Positions 1-11,439 of a stretch of DNA of 64,000 bases are shown one piece after another (position 1 is the stretch's first letter; each line of letters begins with the position of its first letter). The position numbers and the translations under genes are program-made. The stretch comes from Actinosynnema sp. ALI-1.44. GTDB lineage: Bacteria; Actinomycetota; Actinomycetes; Mycobacteriales; Pseudonocardiaceae. Below the pieces are notes generated by a model that saw only the letters and a list, made by a program, of their open reading frames with translations, had not been told where the DNA came from and made no database searches. Location: assembly GCF_001984155.1 (NCBI RefSeq), contig NZ_MTQO01000054.1, positions 620,001 through 684,000 on the forward strand, read 5' to 3'.

Positions 1-128
1 CGCCGTCCGTCGACCGCACGGGGAGGAGTTCCGCGTCCTTGGCCGTGTCTCCGACCGTCGCCCGCCATGCCGTGGCAGCCTGCTCGACGTCGTCGAAAAG
101 GCCGGGCTCGACCAGTTCGATTGGTGGA

Positions 129-320
129 TCAGCGGGGGTTCACGCTGTGCCGGAGGTTGACCCACTGTCGTGGGGTCAGCACGAGCACCGGACCGGTCGG
201 GTCCTTGGAGTCGCGGATGGCTGTGCTGTCCGCTAAGAGGGCTACCTCAACGCATGCTCCGCCGTTGTCGCCGCTGTGGCTGCTTTTCCGCCACACCGCG
301 TCGGAGAGGTCCAGTGTCAT
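129..320 (-). CDS. DUF397 domain protein
   Basis: A 63-residue protein that is essentially one DUF397 domain: the WRKSSHSGDNGGACVEVA stretch near the N-terminus and IRDSKDPTGPVL further on are the family hallmarks. DUF397 proteins almost always sit directly after an XRE/DUF5753 regulator in actinomycetes and some (BldB/WhiJ-associated types) affect development; their biochemical role is unclear. Its ATG lies 74 bp inside the 3' end of the upstream XRE gene, so the two are very probably co-transcribed and translationally coupled. Assignment to the family is firm; function is not. Confidence 0.85.
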   Translation of the reverse strand: MTLDLSDAVWRKSSHSGDNGGACVEVALLADSTAIRDSKDPTGPVLVLTPRQWVNLRHSVNPR

Positions 321-1173
321 GCGCTCGCTCGATTCGCGTCTCGTCGGCCATACACAGGATCAGGTCCCGAGACTCCACGGGCCCCGGAGCGGCGGCCTGC
401 AGGCGGTTCCACAACCCAGTGTATGCCCGCACGGCGTCCGGGCGATCGAGGTAATCGGCGTCAATCAAGTCCTCCACATAGACGACATCGGATGAGGCGT
501 CGTGGTCGAACCTCAGCATGATGAAGTTGATCCATGCGGCACCGAACGTCTGAGCATCGAACGGAAGCACCTGTAGTTCGACGTTCGGCTGCGCGGCGAC
601 TTCGGCTATCCGGGCCAGCTGATCGCGCATGATCGACGGGTCACCGATGTTCCGGCGGAGCGCCGACTCGCTGATGATGAAACGCAGCAGCACTTCGTTG
701 TCCAGGATCGACTGCCGTTCCAGCCGCACCTCGACCTGCCGTTCGACCTCGTCATCGGTGGCCCGAGGCCGCGCGGTCGCGAGCATCGAGCGGATGTATG
801 CCTCGGTCTGCAGCACGCCCGGGACGATTTCGGCCTGGTACCAACGCAACTCCGACGCGTCCTGTTCGAGGTCGAGGTACTGTCGGAACCAGTTGGGAAT
901 CACATTGCGGTACCCGCTCCACCGTCCGCGCTGCCTCCCGGCGCGGGCGAGGTCTCGCATGCCGTCGCACAAACTCCTGTCGACCTTGTAGTACTTGAGC
1001 AGCACGTTGAGATCGGTGATCTTGATCCCGCTCTGGCCGAGTTCGAGGCGGCTGATCTTGGTGGACGCCGCGTCGATCTGCTCGGCGGCTTCGTCCTGCG
1101 TCCTGCCCGCTTCCTCGCGGGCGCGCCGCAACGCGTTGCCCAGTCGGCGTCGTTGAATGGTCGGGGTTGTCAC
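247..1173 (-). CDS. XRE-family regulator with DUF5753 domain
   Basis: A 308-residue DNA-binding regulator. Residues about 10-65 form a helix-turn-helix (RRAREEAGRTQDEAAEQIDA, then TKISRLELGQ). The rest is the DUF5753 sensor-like region with the typical WYQAEIVPGVLQTEAY segment. GTG is the start. The family partners with DUF397 proteins, and a DUF397 gene overlaps this one at the 3' end. The last 25 residues, read through the overlap, are basic and unlike the usual C-terminus, so the coding end may have been extended by loss of an earlier stop. Ligand and target are unknown. Confidence 0.85.
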   Translation of the reverse strand: MTTPTIQRRRLGNALRRAREEAGRTQDEAAEQIDAASTKISRLELGQSGIKITDLNVLLKYYKVDRSLCDGMRDLARAGRQRGRWSGYRNVIPNWFRQYLDLEQDASELRWYQAEIVPGVLQTEAYIRSMLATARPRATDDEVERQVEVRLERQSILDNEVLLRFIISESALRRNIGDPSIMRDQLARIAEVAAQPNVELQVLPFDAQTFGAAWINFIMLRFDHDASSDVVYVEDLIDADYLDRPDAVRAYTGLWNRLQAAAPGPVESRDLILCMADETRIERAHDTGPLRRGVAEKQPQRRQRRSMR

Positions 1174-1295
1174 AGGTGCCTATATTGGACTTCCGGCCAA
1201 GCGCTGGCGAGCGCTTTCATTCGATCGTGGGAACTTTGTGGCAGGAGTCCGGATTCGGCGTGAAGATCCTGAGTGGGAGCCTATTTTAGGGAGCC

Positions 1296-1601
1296 GTGGT
1301 GTTTCAGGAGCTGGATGAGGCCGTGCAGGGAACGCTCGCGGTGCTGGAGCGAGTGGCCGCCGAGGGCGATGACCATGCGGCGGCCGCCCTTGCCAGGACA
1401 GAGGTCGCGCCGTTGGTCCGAGCAGTGCGTGTGCTCTTGCGGGAGCACCGTCCTGACGAGAACGGCTGCTGCGCGGTGTGCCGTCGGCGTTGGTGGCAAT
1501 GGCGACGGCCGAACGTGCCTTGTCGTGTCTATCTGGCCGCGCGTCTGGCGTTGCTTGACGAACCCGACGCGGGTGCGCGGCACGCGTTGCGGATCGTCTG
1601 A
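1296..1601 (+). CDS. Small Cys-motif hypothetical protein
   Basis: A 101-residue soluble protein; tandem GTG codons at 1296 and 1299 are possible starts, preceded by AGGGAG. The first 50 residues look like an acidic amphipathic helix pair. A central CCAVCRRRW segment places Cys residues in a CxxC arrangement, with another Cys in RRPNVPCRVYLAARLALL. The pattern suggests a metal- or redox-binding knuckle, but the fourth ligand is not obvious. The stop overlaps the next start (TGATG), so it is coupled to the phosphatase-fold gene at 1601. I do not recognise a named family; similar small genes are common in Pseudonocardiales. Confidence 0.6.
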   Translation: MVFQELDEAVQGTLAVLERVAAEGDDHAAAALARTEVAPLVRAVRVLLREHRPDENGCCAVCRRRWWQWRRPNVPCRVYLAARLALLDEPDAGARHALRIV

Positions 1602-2206
1602 TGCTCAAGGTTGAACAACAGCGGTTGGCGGATGCGTCGCCGGTCACCGGCACGATGCGCGTGGCCGTCTGGGACATCGAGGGCCGGGATACCGATTTGC
1701 GGCGCCTCGCGCGGACCGTGTCGGCTGACGTGGTCTGCGTTCTCGGGATATCCGGATCGGCTGAGGATGGCCGACTGGGCCTGCTCGCGCGGGAGTGGGG
1801 CATGTCCGCTCATGTGGCGCGCGATCCCGCTGGCGACAACGTGGTGATCTTCACTGGATGCCGCGTCGAAGTACGCGAGTTCCTGGCCGCACCGACAGCG
1901 GTCGCCATCGTGCGGGCTGACGGCTGGGAGTTGACAGTCGTGGCGACCGACTTGTGTGGCGTGGACACCGGAGCCCAGTTCCGGCACATCCGCGCATTGT
2001 CGAACCTCACCGGAGACGTCATCCTGTGCGGTTGCTTCCTGGGTATCGATCATTTGCTGACCACGGCAGGTTTCCGGAACGCGGCTGGCGAATCCGTGTG
2101 GGTGGCCTCCGGCTTGCTGGACTACGTGGTGGCCGACCCCGCTGCCCGAAACGTGTCTGATCGCGGCCCGGTGGCAATCACCTTGTATCGACCCGGTGGG
2201 GAATGA
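1601..2206 (+). CDS. Degenerate endonuclease/exonuclease/phosphatase-fold protein
   Basis: A 201-residue protein whose strand order resembles the EEP (exonuclease III/DNase I-like) fold: VAVWDIEG at the start, VVCVLGISG where active enzymes carry the Glu, DVILCGCFLG where they carry GDFN, and VSDRGPVAITL where they carry SDHxP. The usual Asp/Asn and His catalytic residues are therefore replaced (GDFN to GCFL, SDH to SDR), so it is probably a pseudo-enzyme or binding protein. It follows the Cys-motif gene with a one-base TGATG overlap. The fold call is by eye and moderately uncertain. Confidence 0.55.
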   Translation: MLKVEQQRLADASPVTGTMRVAVWDIEGRDTDLRRLARTVSADVVCVLGISGSAEDGRLGLLAREWGMSAHVARDPAGDNVVIFTGCRVEVREFLAAPTAVAIVRADGWELTVVATDLCGVDTGAQFRHIRALSNLTGDVILCGCFLGIDHLLTTAGFRNAAGESVWVASGLLDYVVADPAARNVSDRGPVAITLYRPGGE

Positions 2207-2210
2207 CCGC

Positions 2211-2846
2211 TCAGCTCCCACCTGGCAACTCGGGCTCAACCATCTGAGCCACTTGCGCAGCCATCTCGCACGCTTTTTGGTGGTTACCGGCTGCGCCAAC
2301 CCGCACATCCACACGCGAGGTGTCGGTGATGGCCAAGCTTATCGTGCAGGTGGTTCCGAACGGGTATTGGACTGCTTGGTGTTTGCCGACCTTTCCAAGC
2401 TGTTTGACCTCTCCGGTCGCCTGTACATCCTTAATGCTGAGCAAGGCGTAGATGTCAATTTGTACGGTGTGGTCGCCTTGCCGCGACGAGTGCCAACGAC
2501 AACCCTTGTCGTCATCTGTCGACCCGTCCGTGGTCTTGCCCGCCAGTAGGGACAGGGCCGCCATGTCGGACGCAGTCAGCAAGGAGCACGGGTCGGCGTT
2601 TCTGATGGGGCTGTTGCCCGTGCTCTTGCTGGTTGGTGTCGGCGGTCTACCCGTGTTTCCTCCGCCTGGGATTGTCGCGCGACCTGTGTTCGGCGTGGGC
2701 TGTGTACTGCCAGGTGTCGGCAGGCCGTCCGTTGCGGTGGTACATCCGGCCATGGTCGCGGCCGAGACCACGATGGCCGCGGCCAGACGCGTCAGAGAGG
2801 GCTTCACAGGTTCAGAGCTCTTTCTGGTGTCGGCTCCCGGCTTCAT
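2211..2846 (-). CDS. DUF3558 lipoprotein
   Basis: A 211-residue secreted lipoprotein. A basic N-terminus and hydrophobic stretch end in the lipobox TMAGC (lipidated Cys about residue 35), followed by a Pro/Thr-rich spacer. The mature domain begins NADPCSLLTASDMAAL and ends with CEMAAQVAQMVEPELP, the conserved Cys-containing ends of DUF3558. The family is restricted to actinomycetes and its function is not established. Its ATG overlaps the stop of the upstream gene (ATGA), so the two form an operon. Confidence 0.8.
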   Translation of the reverse strand: MKPGADTRKSSEPVKPSLTRLAAAIVVSAATMAGCTTATDGLPTPGSTQPTPNTGRATIPGGGNTGRPPTPTSKSTGNSPIRNADPCSLLTASDMAALSLLAGKTTDGSTDDDKGCRWHSSRQGDHTVQIDIYALLSIKDVQATGEVKQLGKVGKHQAVQYPFGTTCTISLAITDTSRVDVRVGAAGNHQKACEMAAQVAQMVEPELPGGS

Positions 2847-3262
2847 GCCGGTTCGATGTTACCGAAGGCGGCGCGTTTGGCTTCCTCCGTGGCTTTGTAG
2901 TTGGCCATCGCCGAACGAATGCCCTCCTCCGCCTTGTGCAGGGACTGCTGAAGTTGGGCGAGTTGGGTCAGGAAACCTTGGCTGTCGACTGCCACCTGCT
3001 GCACGTACGGTCGCATGACATGGGCGGTGTGGCTGGTTCCCAGCGGCAACGGCTGCGTCAAGTCGGCCAGTTCTACTTCCTGGTCGGTTGCCCACTCGCG
3101 CAGACGTTGGATGGCTTTGATCAAAGCGTCACCACCGGTTTCGCTGACCTCGAAGCTGCCGTTGGCGGCCATGTTCGCGAAAGATGCCACGCTGGCGCCT
3201 ATGGAGTCCCAGCTGATCTCCGGCTGGGCGGCGCTATCGCCGCCGTCGTCGTTGACATGCAT
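2843..3262 (-). CDS. Hypothetical helical protein upstream of DUF3558 lipoprotein
   Basis: A 139-residue, largely alpha-helical protein with no signal peptide or membrane segment. Its length, acidic N-terminus and long helices with a Gln/Ala-rich C-terminal half recall ESX/WXG100-like or PE-like small proteins, which often precede DUF3558 lipoproteins in Pseudonocardiales, but there is no clear WXG turn. It is translationally coupled (ATGA) to the lipoprotein at 2211-2846. Function unknown; an exported or surface-associated partner of the lipoprotein is a guess from context only. Confidence 0.65.
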   Translation of the reverse strand: MHVNDDGGDSAAQPEISWDSIGASVASFANMAANGSFEVSETGGDALIKAIQRLREWATDQEVELADLTQPLPLGTSHTAHVMRPYVQQVAVDSQGFLTQLAQLQQSLHKAEEGIRSAMANYKATEEAKRAAFGNIEPA

Positions 3263-3398
3263 GCTGTCCCCTCGTCACAACCACTCTCGGTGACGGTATC
3301 CGCACGCTTGCCCGGAATCCGGGGAAACGGATTCCTGTCACACGTTAGGGGTATCGCGGGCGTCCAGCTGAATCGATGTGGGTCGGTACGTTCGAGTC

Positions 3399-3596
3399 AT
3401 GGGTGATGAATCCGAAACCACAGACGCCGTCCGTACGGCCGCCGATGCCACGTCTGAGCATCTCGGCCGGATCGCGTCGATTGTCGCGACCGCTGTCAGG
3501 GACATCGTGGTGGAGATCGGCAGATGGGCCGACGACATCGCCGCCGCGCGTACCCCGGTCCCGGAGAAACCGGACGAGGCCAAGCCCGCCTCGTGA
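3399..3596 (+). CDS. Small acidic hypothetical protein
   Basis: A 65-residue protein taken from the ATG at 3399; an in-frame ATG at 3378 would add seven residues but has no better ribosome site. Residues 10-50 (DAVRTAADATSEHLGRIASI and the following segment) form a predicted amphipathic helix and the tail is Pro/Lys-rich. No family recognised. It ends just before the KstR-type operators of hsaA and may be transcribed separately. Confidence 0.5.
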   Translation: MGDESETTDAVRTAADATSEHLGRIASIVATAVRDIVVEIGRWADDIAAARTPVPEKPDEAKPAS

Positions 3597-3612
3597 TCCG
3601 CCGTGACAGAAA

Positions 3613-3657
3613 CTGGAACGTGTTCTAGTCTGGTCCAGTAGGGAGAACACGTTCCAG
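3613..3657. promoter_or_regulatory. Two KstR-type operators upstream of hsaA
   Basis: Two imperfect palindromes resemble the KstR consensus (TAGAACACGTTCTA): CTGGAACGTGTTCTAG at 3613-3628 and GAGAACACGTTCCAG at 3643-3657. They sit 45 and 16 bp upstream of the hsaA ATG at 3673, with GGGAG just before the start. KstR is a TetR-family repressor of sterol genes relieved by 3-oxo-cholestenoyl-CoA-type metabolites; its gene is not in this window. Confidence 0.8.
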
Positions 3658-3672
3658 TTTCGGGAGCTGCTC

Positions 3673-7119
<3,447 letters not shown>

Positions 7120-8032
7120 CGTCCGCCAGCCGCGCGACGTGCTCGTGCGGCTGGCCGAACAGGTGTGCGCTGTTGTGCGCCCGCTTGAAGTAGCGGTGCG
7201 CGTCGTGTTCCCACGTGATCGCGATGCCGCCGTGCAGCTGGATCATCTCACCGGCCACAGTGGACAGGGTGTCGGCGCAGTGCGCGGCGGCCGCGGCGGC
7301 GAGGTCCAGGTCCTCGGCGGCGGCGTAGGAGATCGACCTCGCCGTCTCGACGAGAACGTACATATCGGCCATCCGGTGCTTCAACGCCTGAAAGCTCCCG
7401 ATCGGCCTGCCGAACTGGACGCGTGTCTTGGTGTACTCCACCGTCATGTCGAGGCATTGTTGGGCGGCGCCGACCTGTTCGGCGCTCAACGCGACCAGCG
7501 CGATGTCACGCAGGTGTGGCGCGGGCGGCCCGATCCGGGTTCCGCCGGAAAGGTGCACGGTCGCCAGTCGCCTGGATTCGTCCATCGTGGGGGTATGCAC
7601 GCGATGCGTGGAATCGCCGAGAAAAAGACCGTCGGGTGTGGCGACGAGCAACACATCGGCGACATCGCCGTCCAGTACGAACGGAACTGTTCCGGAAACG
7701 GAATCCGCCCACAGCACCGTCGCCGCTGTGCTGCCGTCGACAATTCCGGGGAGGAGATCCGCGCACGCCGACGCGTTACCGCTCAGTAGCAGGGCTTGCG
7801 TGGCCAGCACGGTGGACAACATCGGGATCCGTGCCAGCACACGGCCGGTTTCCTCGAGGACGACGTGGGATTCCAGCAATGTCGCGCCCGCGCCGCCGTA
7901 TTCCTCCGGAACGGCCAGTCCGGCGACGCCGATCTGGCGGCACAGCGCGGACCACGAGACGTCGGCGCGGTTGAGCATGTGCCGCACGGCGTCCCGCAGA
8001 TCGTCGTGTTCGGTGCCGAGCATACGCCCATC

Positions 8033-8054
8033 AAACCAAACAATCGCTTGGTTT
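8033..8054. promoter_or_regulatory. KstR2-like inverted repeat
   Basis: A 22-bp element with perfect 7-bp arms AAACCAA and TTGGTTT around ACAATCGC. It resembles the KstR2 site AnCAAGnnCTTGnT but the inner half reads CAATCG instead of CACTTG. It shares CAATCGCT with the site at 17777-17798. It lies between the acyl-CoA dehydrogenase start (8023) and the kinase gene, so could control either or both. Confidence 0.6.
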
Positions 8055-9726
8055 GCTACCGGATCACCCGTGCCGCTTCACTCGAACGTGGGTTGGGTTC
8101 GATAAGGTTGACGCCGTCAGGTACACGCACGCGAGGAAAGAAGTCGTCATCGAAGAGGGGCAGCTGGTCGCCGGTCGCTACCGGCTGCTGGACCACATCG
8201 GCAGTGGCGCGATGGGAATCGTCTGGCGGGCACGCGACGAGCGGCTTGACCGAACGGTTGCTGTCAAGCAACTGATGATGCGCGCCGGGCTCTCGGAGAG
8301 CCAGGCCGCTGACGCACGCCGCCGGGCGATGCGCGAGGGCCGGATCGCCGCGCGGTTGCAGCACCGCAACGCCATCGCGTTGTTCGACGTGGCCGAGCAC
8401 GACGGTGATCCCTGCCTGATCATGGAGTACCTGCCGTCGCTGAGCCTGTCCGGGCTGCTGGCCGAGCGCGGCACGCTCCCGCCGGAAGAGGCGGCGCAGA
8501 TCGGCGTGCAGGTCGCCACAGCGCTGACCGCCGCGCACGCCGCCGGGATCGTGCACAGGGACGTGAAGCCGGGCAACATCCTGATCGACCAGGGCGGTCA
8601 GGTGAAGATCACCGACTTCGGCATCTCCCGGTCGACCGACGACGGCACGATGACCCAGTCCTCGGTGGGCATGCTCGCCGGCACGCCCGCCTACCTGGCG
8701 CCGGAAGTGGCCAGGGGACAGGACCCGACCAGGGCCTCGGACGTGTTCTCCCTCGGTGCGACGCTGTACCACGTCGTCGAGGGCCAGCCGCCGTACGGCT
8801 TCAAGGACAACCCGTTGGCCCAGCTCTACGCCGTGGCCATGGGCAAGGTGCCCGAGCCCAAGCAGGCCGGGCCGATGAGCAAGACCCTGATGCGGCTGCT
8901 CAGCGCCGAACCCGCGGACCGGCCGACCATGCCGGAACTGGTCGCCTCGTTCGGCGAACTCGCCGGTGGCGCGACCGTGGTCGTGCCCAGGGAGACGATC
9001 AATCCGCCGGTGGCCCCGAAACCGGTACCGAACCAACCGGCGCCGGTGCAGCAGACCCTGATCGCCCCGACGCCCGCGGCGGCCCCGACGGCTGTCTCGG
9101 TGCAGGCGGCGCCCAAGCCCGTCGAGCAGCGGCCCGTGTCGCCGCCGCGTACCCCGCCGCCCCCGCCTCCTCGGCCCGCTGAACCTCGCAAACCGGGCGG
9201 AAGCAAGCGTGTCGCGGGCATCGTCGGCGCGATCGTCGCGGCGGCCGTGCTGGGTGGTGTCATCGCCACTGTGCTCAGCACAAGCGGCTCGAAGGACCAA
9301 GGCGCGCAACAACCGACCATCACCCAGCCGCAGGACACAGTGACCAAGCTGGTCACGCCCACACAGACGCCGTCGCAGCCATCGAACCCGTCGAACGCCG
9401 TCGGCAACGAGGGCGGCGCGATCGACTGGCGCTCGGCCGGGCTCGCGGTCGTCGCCTACTACAGCGGCGACAAGTCCGCCCAGGAGCGGTGGGGGATGCT
9501 GACGCCGAAGGCGCAGCAGATGTTCGGCGACTTCGCCGCGTTCGAGCAGTACTGGGCGCAGTACCCGCAGGTCAGCGGGCGAGGTGCGAACCGGACAGCC
9601 ACGGACCCGGACGGCGGCGAACAGATCGCGTACAACGTGAACTACGGCGGCGGCAACACCACGACCCGCACGGTTCGCATCGTCCGCCAGGGTGGCAAGC
9701 TGCTCATCGACTCCGACGCCAAATGA
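8053..9726 (+). CDS. Transmembrane Ser/Thr protein kinase
   Basis: Eukaryotic-type kinase of the Pkn family. The catalytic domain begins at VAGRYRLLDHIGSGAMGIVW, with VAVKQLM (ATP Lys), IVHRDVKPGNIL (catalytic loop), ITDFGISRS (DFG) and PAYLAPEVARG. A Pro/Ala-rich juxtamembrane linker, a single membrane span (IVGAIVAAAVLGGVIATVL) and an extracellular C-terminal domain of about 110 residues follow; there are no PASTA repeats. The start is uncertain: the only standard in-frame start is the TTG at 8053, inside the operator-like repeat; an ATC at 8149 behind GAGGAAAG would start at IEEGQLVAGRY, where homologous kinases begin. Confidence 0.88.
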   Translation: MLPDHPCRFTRTWVGFDKVDAVRYTHARKEVVIEEGQLVAGRYRLLDHIGSGAMGIVWRARDERLDRTVAVKQLMMRAGLSESQAADARRRAMREGRIAARLQHRNAIALFDVAEHDGDPCLIMEYLPSLSLSGLLAERGTLPPEEAAQIGVQVATALTAAHAAGIVHRDVKPGNILIDQGGQVKITDFGISRSTDDGTMTQSSVGMLAGTPAYLAPEVARGQDPTRASDVFSLGATLYHVVEGQPPYGFKDNPLAQLYAVAMGKVPEPKQAGPMSKTLMRLLSAEPADRPTMPELVASFGELAGGATVVVPRETINPPVAPKPVPNQPAPVQQTLIAPTPAAAPTAVSVQAAPKPVEQRPVSPPRTPPPPPPRPAEPRKPGGSKRVAGIVGAIVAAAVLGGVIATVLSTSGSKDQGAQQPTITQPQDTVTKLVTPTQTPSQPSNPSNAVGNEGGAIDWRSAGLAVVAYYSGDKSAQERWGMLTPKAQQMFGDFAAFEQYWAQYPQVSGRGANRTATDPDGGEQIAYNVNYGGGNTTTRTVRIVRQGGKLLIDSDAK

Positions 9727-9799
9727 GCGGTTGATCCGCGCGATAGACTCGATGTCCGCGCGTGACCCCGTGCCACAACTTAACCCGACAGGAGATCGG

Positions 9800-10675
9800 A
9801 TGTCCGCCGGCCGTGACATGTCCGAGTACGTTGAGCCGTTCCAGGACATGGCGGTGGTCGCCTGGCTTGAGGCAGCGGGCATCGACGCGACACTGCCGTC
9901 ACCGGACCGGGTCTACGACGCGTACCTCGGCGGATCCCACAACACCGCGATCGACCGCGCGTTCGTCGACAAGGTCGAGCAGATCCTGCCGCCGATCAAG
10001 CCGCTGGCCCGCAACAACCGCTCGTTCCTGCGCCGCGCGGTGAAAGAGGCGGGCGTGACCGGGATCACCCAGTTCCTCGACATCGGCTCCGGCGCGCCGA
10101 CGGTCGGCAACGTGCACGAGATCGCCTTGCGGGCCAACCCGGACGCGCACGTCGTCTACGTCGACTCGAACACCATCGCGGTGCAGAGTTCACTGATCAA
10201 ACTGCAGGAGCAGAACGTCACCGACCGCGTGACCATGATCCAGGAGGACCTGCGCAACCCGGACGGCATCCTCGACCACCCGAGGACCCGCGCGCTGATC
10301 GACTTCGACAAGCCGGTCTGCCTGCAGATGGTCGCCCTGCTGCACTTCATCGGCGACGACGACAACCCGGCCGACCTGATCGCGCACTACCGCTCGCGAC
10401 TGGCGCCCGGCAGCCTGCTCGTGATGTCGCACCTGGCATCCGACGACGCGACGCAGGAGCAGAAAGACCAGGTGGCGACCTTCGTGGACGCGTACAGGAA
10501 CACCACGACCCGCCTCTGCACGCGGACCAAGGCCGAGTTGGAGCGCCTGTTCGACGGCTGGGAGCTGCAGGACCCAGGCATCGTGCACCTGCAGGACTGG
10601 CGGCCGGACAACCCGGTCGACCGCGAACCGTCGGCGTATCACCTGGCCTGGTGCGGAGTCGGCCGCAAGCCCTAA
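9800..10675 (+). CDS. SAM-dependent methyltransferase (DUF574/Methyltransf_19)
   Basis: A 291-residue protein of the actinomycete-specific DUF574 family. Landmarks: SPDRVYDAYLGGSHNTAIDR near residue 35, the SAM-binding FLDIGSGAPTVGNVHEIA, HVVYVDSNTIAV, and PVCLQMVALLHFI. The ATG at 9800 is preceded by AGGAG with six-base spacing, which decides against upstream in-frame ATGs. Substrate is unknown for the whole family. It stands between the kinase and the convergent enoyl-CoA hydratase; the stops of the latter two overlap by 4 bases. Confidence 0.88.
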   Translation: MSAGRDMSEYVEPFQDMAVVAWLEAAGIDATLPSPDRVYDAYLGGSHNTAIDRAFVDKVEQILPPIKPLARNNRSFLRRAVKEAGVTGITQFLDIGSGAPTVGNVHEIALRANPDAHVVYVDSNTIAVQSSLIKLQEQNVTDRVTMIQEDLRNPDGILDHPRTRALIDFDKPVCLQMVALLHFIGDDDNPADLIAHYRSRLAPGSLLVMSHLASDDATQEQKDQVATFVDAYRNTTTRLCTRTKAELERLFDGWELQDPGIVHLQDWRPDNPVDREPSAYHLAWCGVGRKP

Positions 10676-11439
10676 CGACCCTTCCAGTTCACCTGCCGTT
10701 TCGTGTCGAACGCGGCCACGGCCGCATGGAAGTCGTCACTGCCGAACACCCTGCTGACGATGTCGTCGCCATCGGGCAACGCGGCCCGGCGCAGTCGTGC
10801 GATGGCCTGCTTGGCCGCCCACATGCTCAACGGCGAGTTCCGCAGCACCGTCCCGACCACGGCGGTCGCCGTGCGGGCCAGGTCGTCGTCACCGCACAGT
10901 TCGTGCACGAAACCGGCGGCTTTGGCGTCGCCGCCGGTCAGCAGTTTGGCCCTGAGCAGCATGTCCATCGCCCGCGACGGGCCAAGGTGGTGGACCAGCA
11001 GTGAATACGTGTTCATGGACAGGCAGTTGCCGAGCGTACGGGCGATCGGCACACCGAACCGCGCGGATGTCGCAGCCACACGCAGATCACACACGGCCGC
11101 GATGGCGATACCGGCGCCGACGCAGTAACCGCGGATGACCGCGATCGTAGGCACAGTCACGTCCTCCAGGCGCGTGAGCACCTCCGCGATCCGCTGTTCG
11201 TACGCGAGTCCGTCCGCACCGGTCTCGAACTGCTGGAACTGCGTGATGTCGGTGCCTGACACGAACGCCTGACGACCGGCGCCCCGCAGCACCATCGCCC
11301 GGATCCCGTCGTCGCTGTCCGCGCGTTCGCACGCCTCGGCCAAAGATTCGTACATCTCGAACGTCATGGCGTTGTGCTTGTCCGGACGGTTGAAGGTGAC
11401 CGTGAGGACCGGACCTTCCTGTTCGACCACAACGCTCAT
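10672..11439 (-). CDS. Enoyl-CoA hydratase/isomerase family protein
   Basis: A 255-residue crotonase-fold enzyme: VTFNRPDKHNAMTFEM, FVSGTDITQFQQF (first oxyanion-hole strand, with SGTDI instead of the common AGADL) and YCVGAGIAIAAVCDLRVA. The second catalytic Glu position reads GNCLS rather than GxxPE, so hydratase activity is uncertain and a CoA isomerase, hydrolase or lyase is possible. Last gene of a three-gene operon with a class III CoA-transferase (4-base overlap) and a MatC-type transporter. Confidence 0.82.
   Translation of the reverse strand: MSVVVEQEGPVLTVTFNRPDKHNAMTFEMYESLAEACERADSDDGIRAMVLRGAGRQAFVSGTDITQFQQFETGADGLAYEQRIAEVLTRLEDVTVPTIAVIRGYCVGAGIAIAAVCDLRVAATSARFGVPIARTLGNCLSMNTYSLLVHHLGPSRAMDMLLRAKLLTGGDAKAAGFVHELCGDDDLARTATAVVGTVLRNSPLSMWAAKQAIARLRRAALPDGDDIVSRVFGSDDFHAAVAAFDTKRQVNWKGR

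Noticed and set aside
1-128. Possible minus-strand coding sequence running off the left edge (reads DPPIELVEPGLFDD and onward).
   Set aside because: It looks protein-like but a stop lies just upstream and there is no start codon after it, so no gene boundary can be supported.
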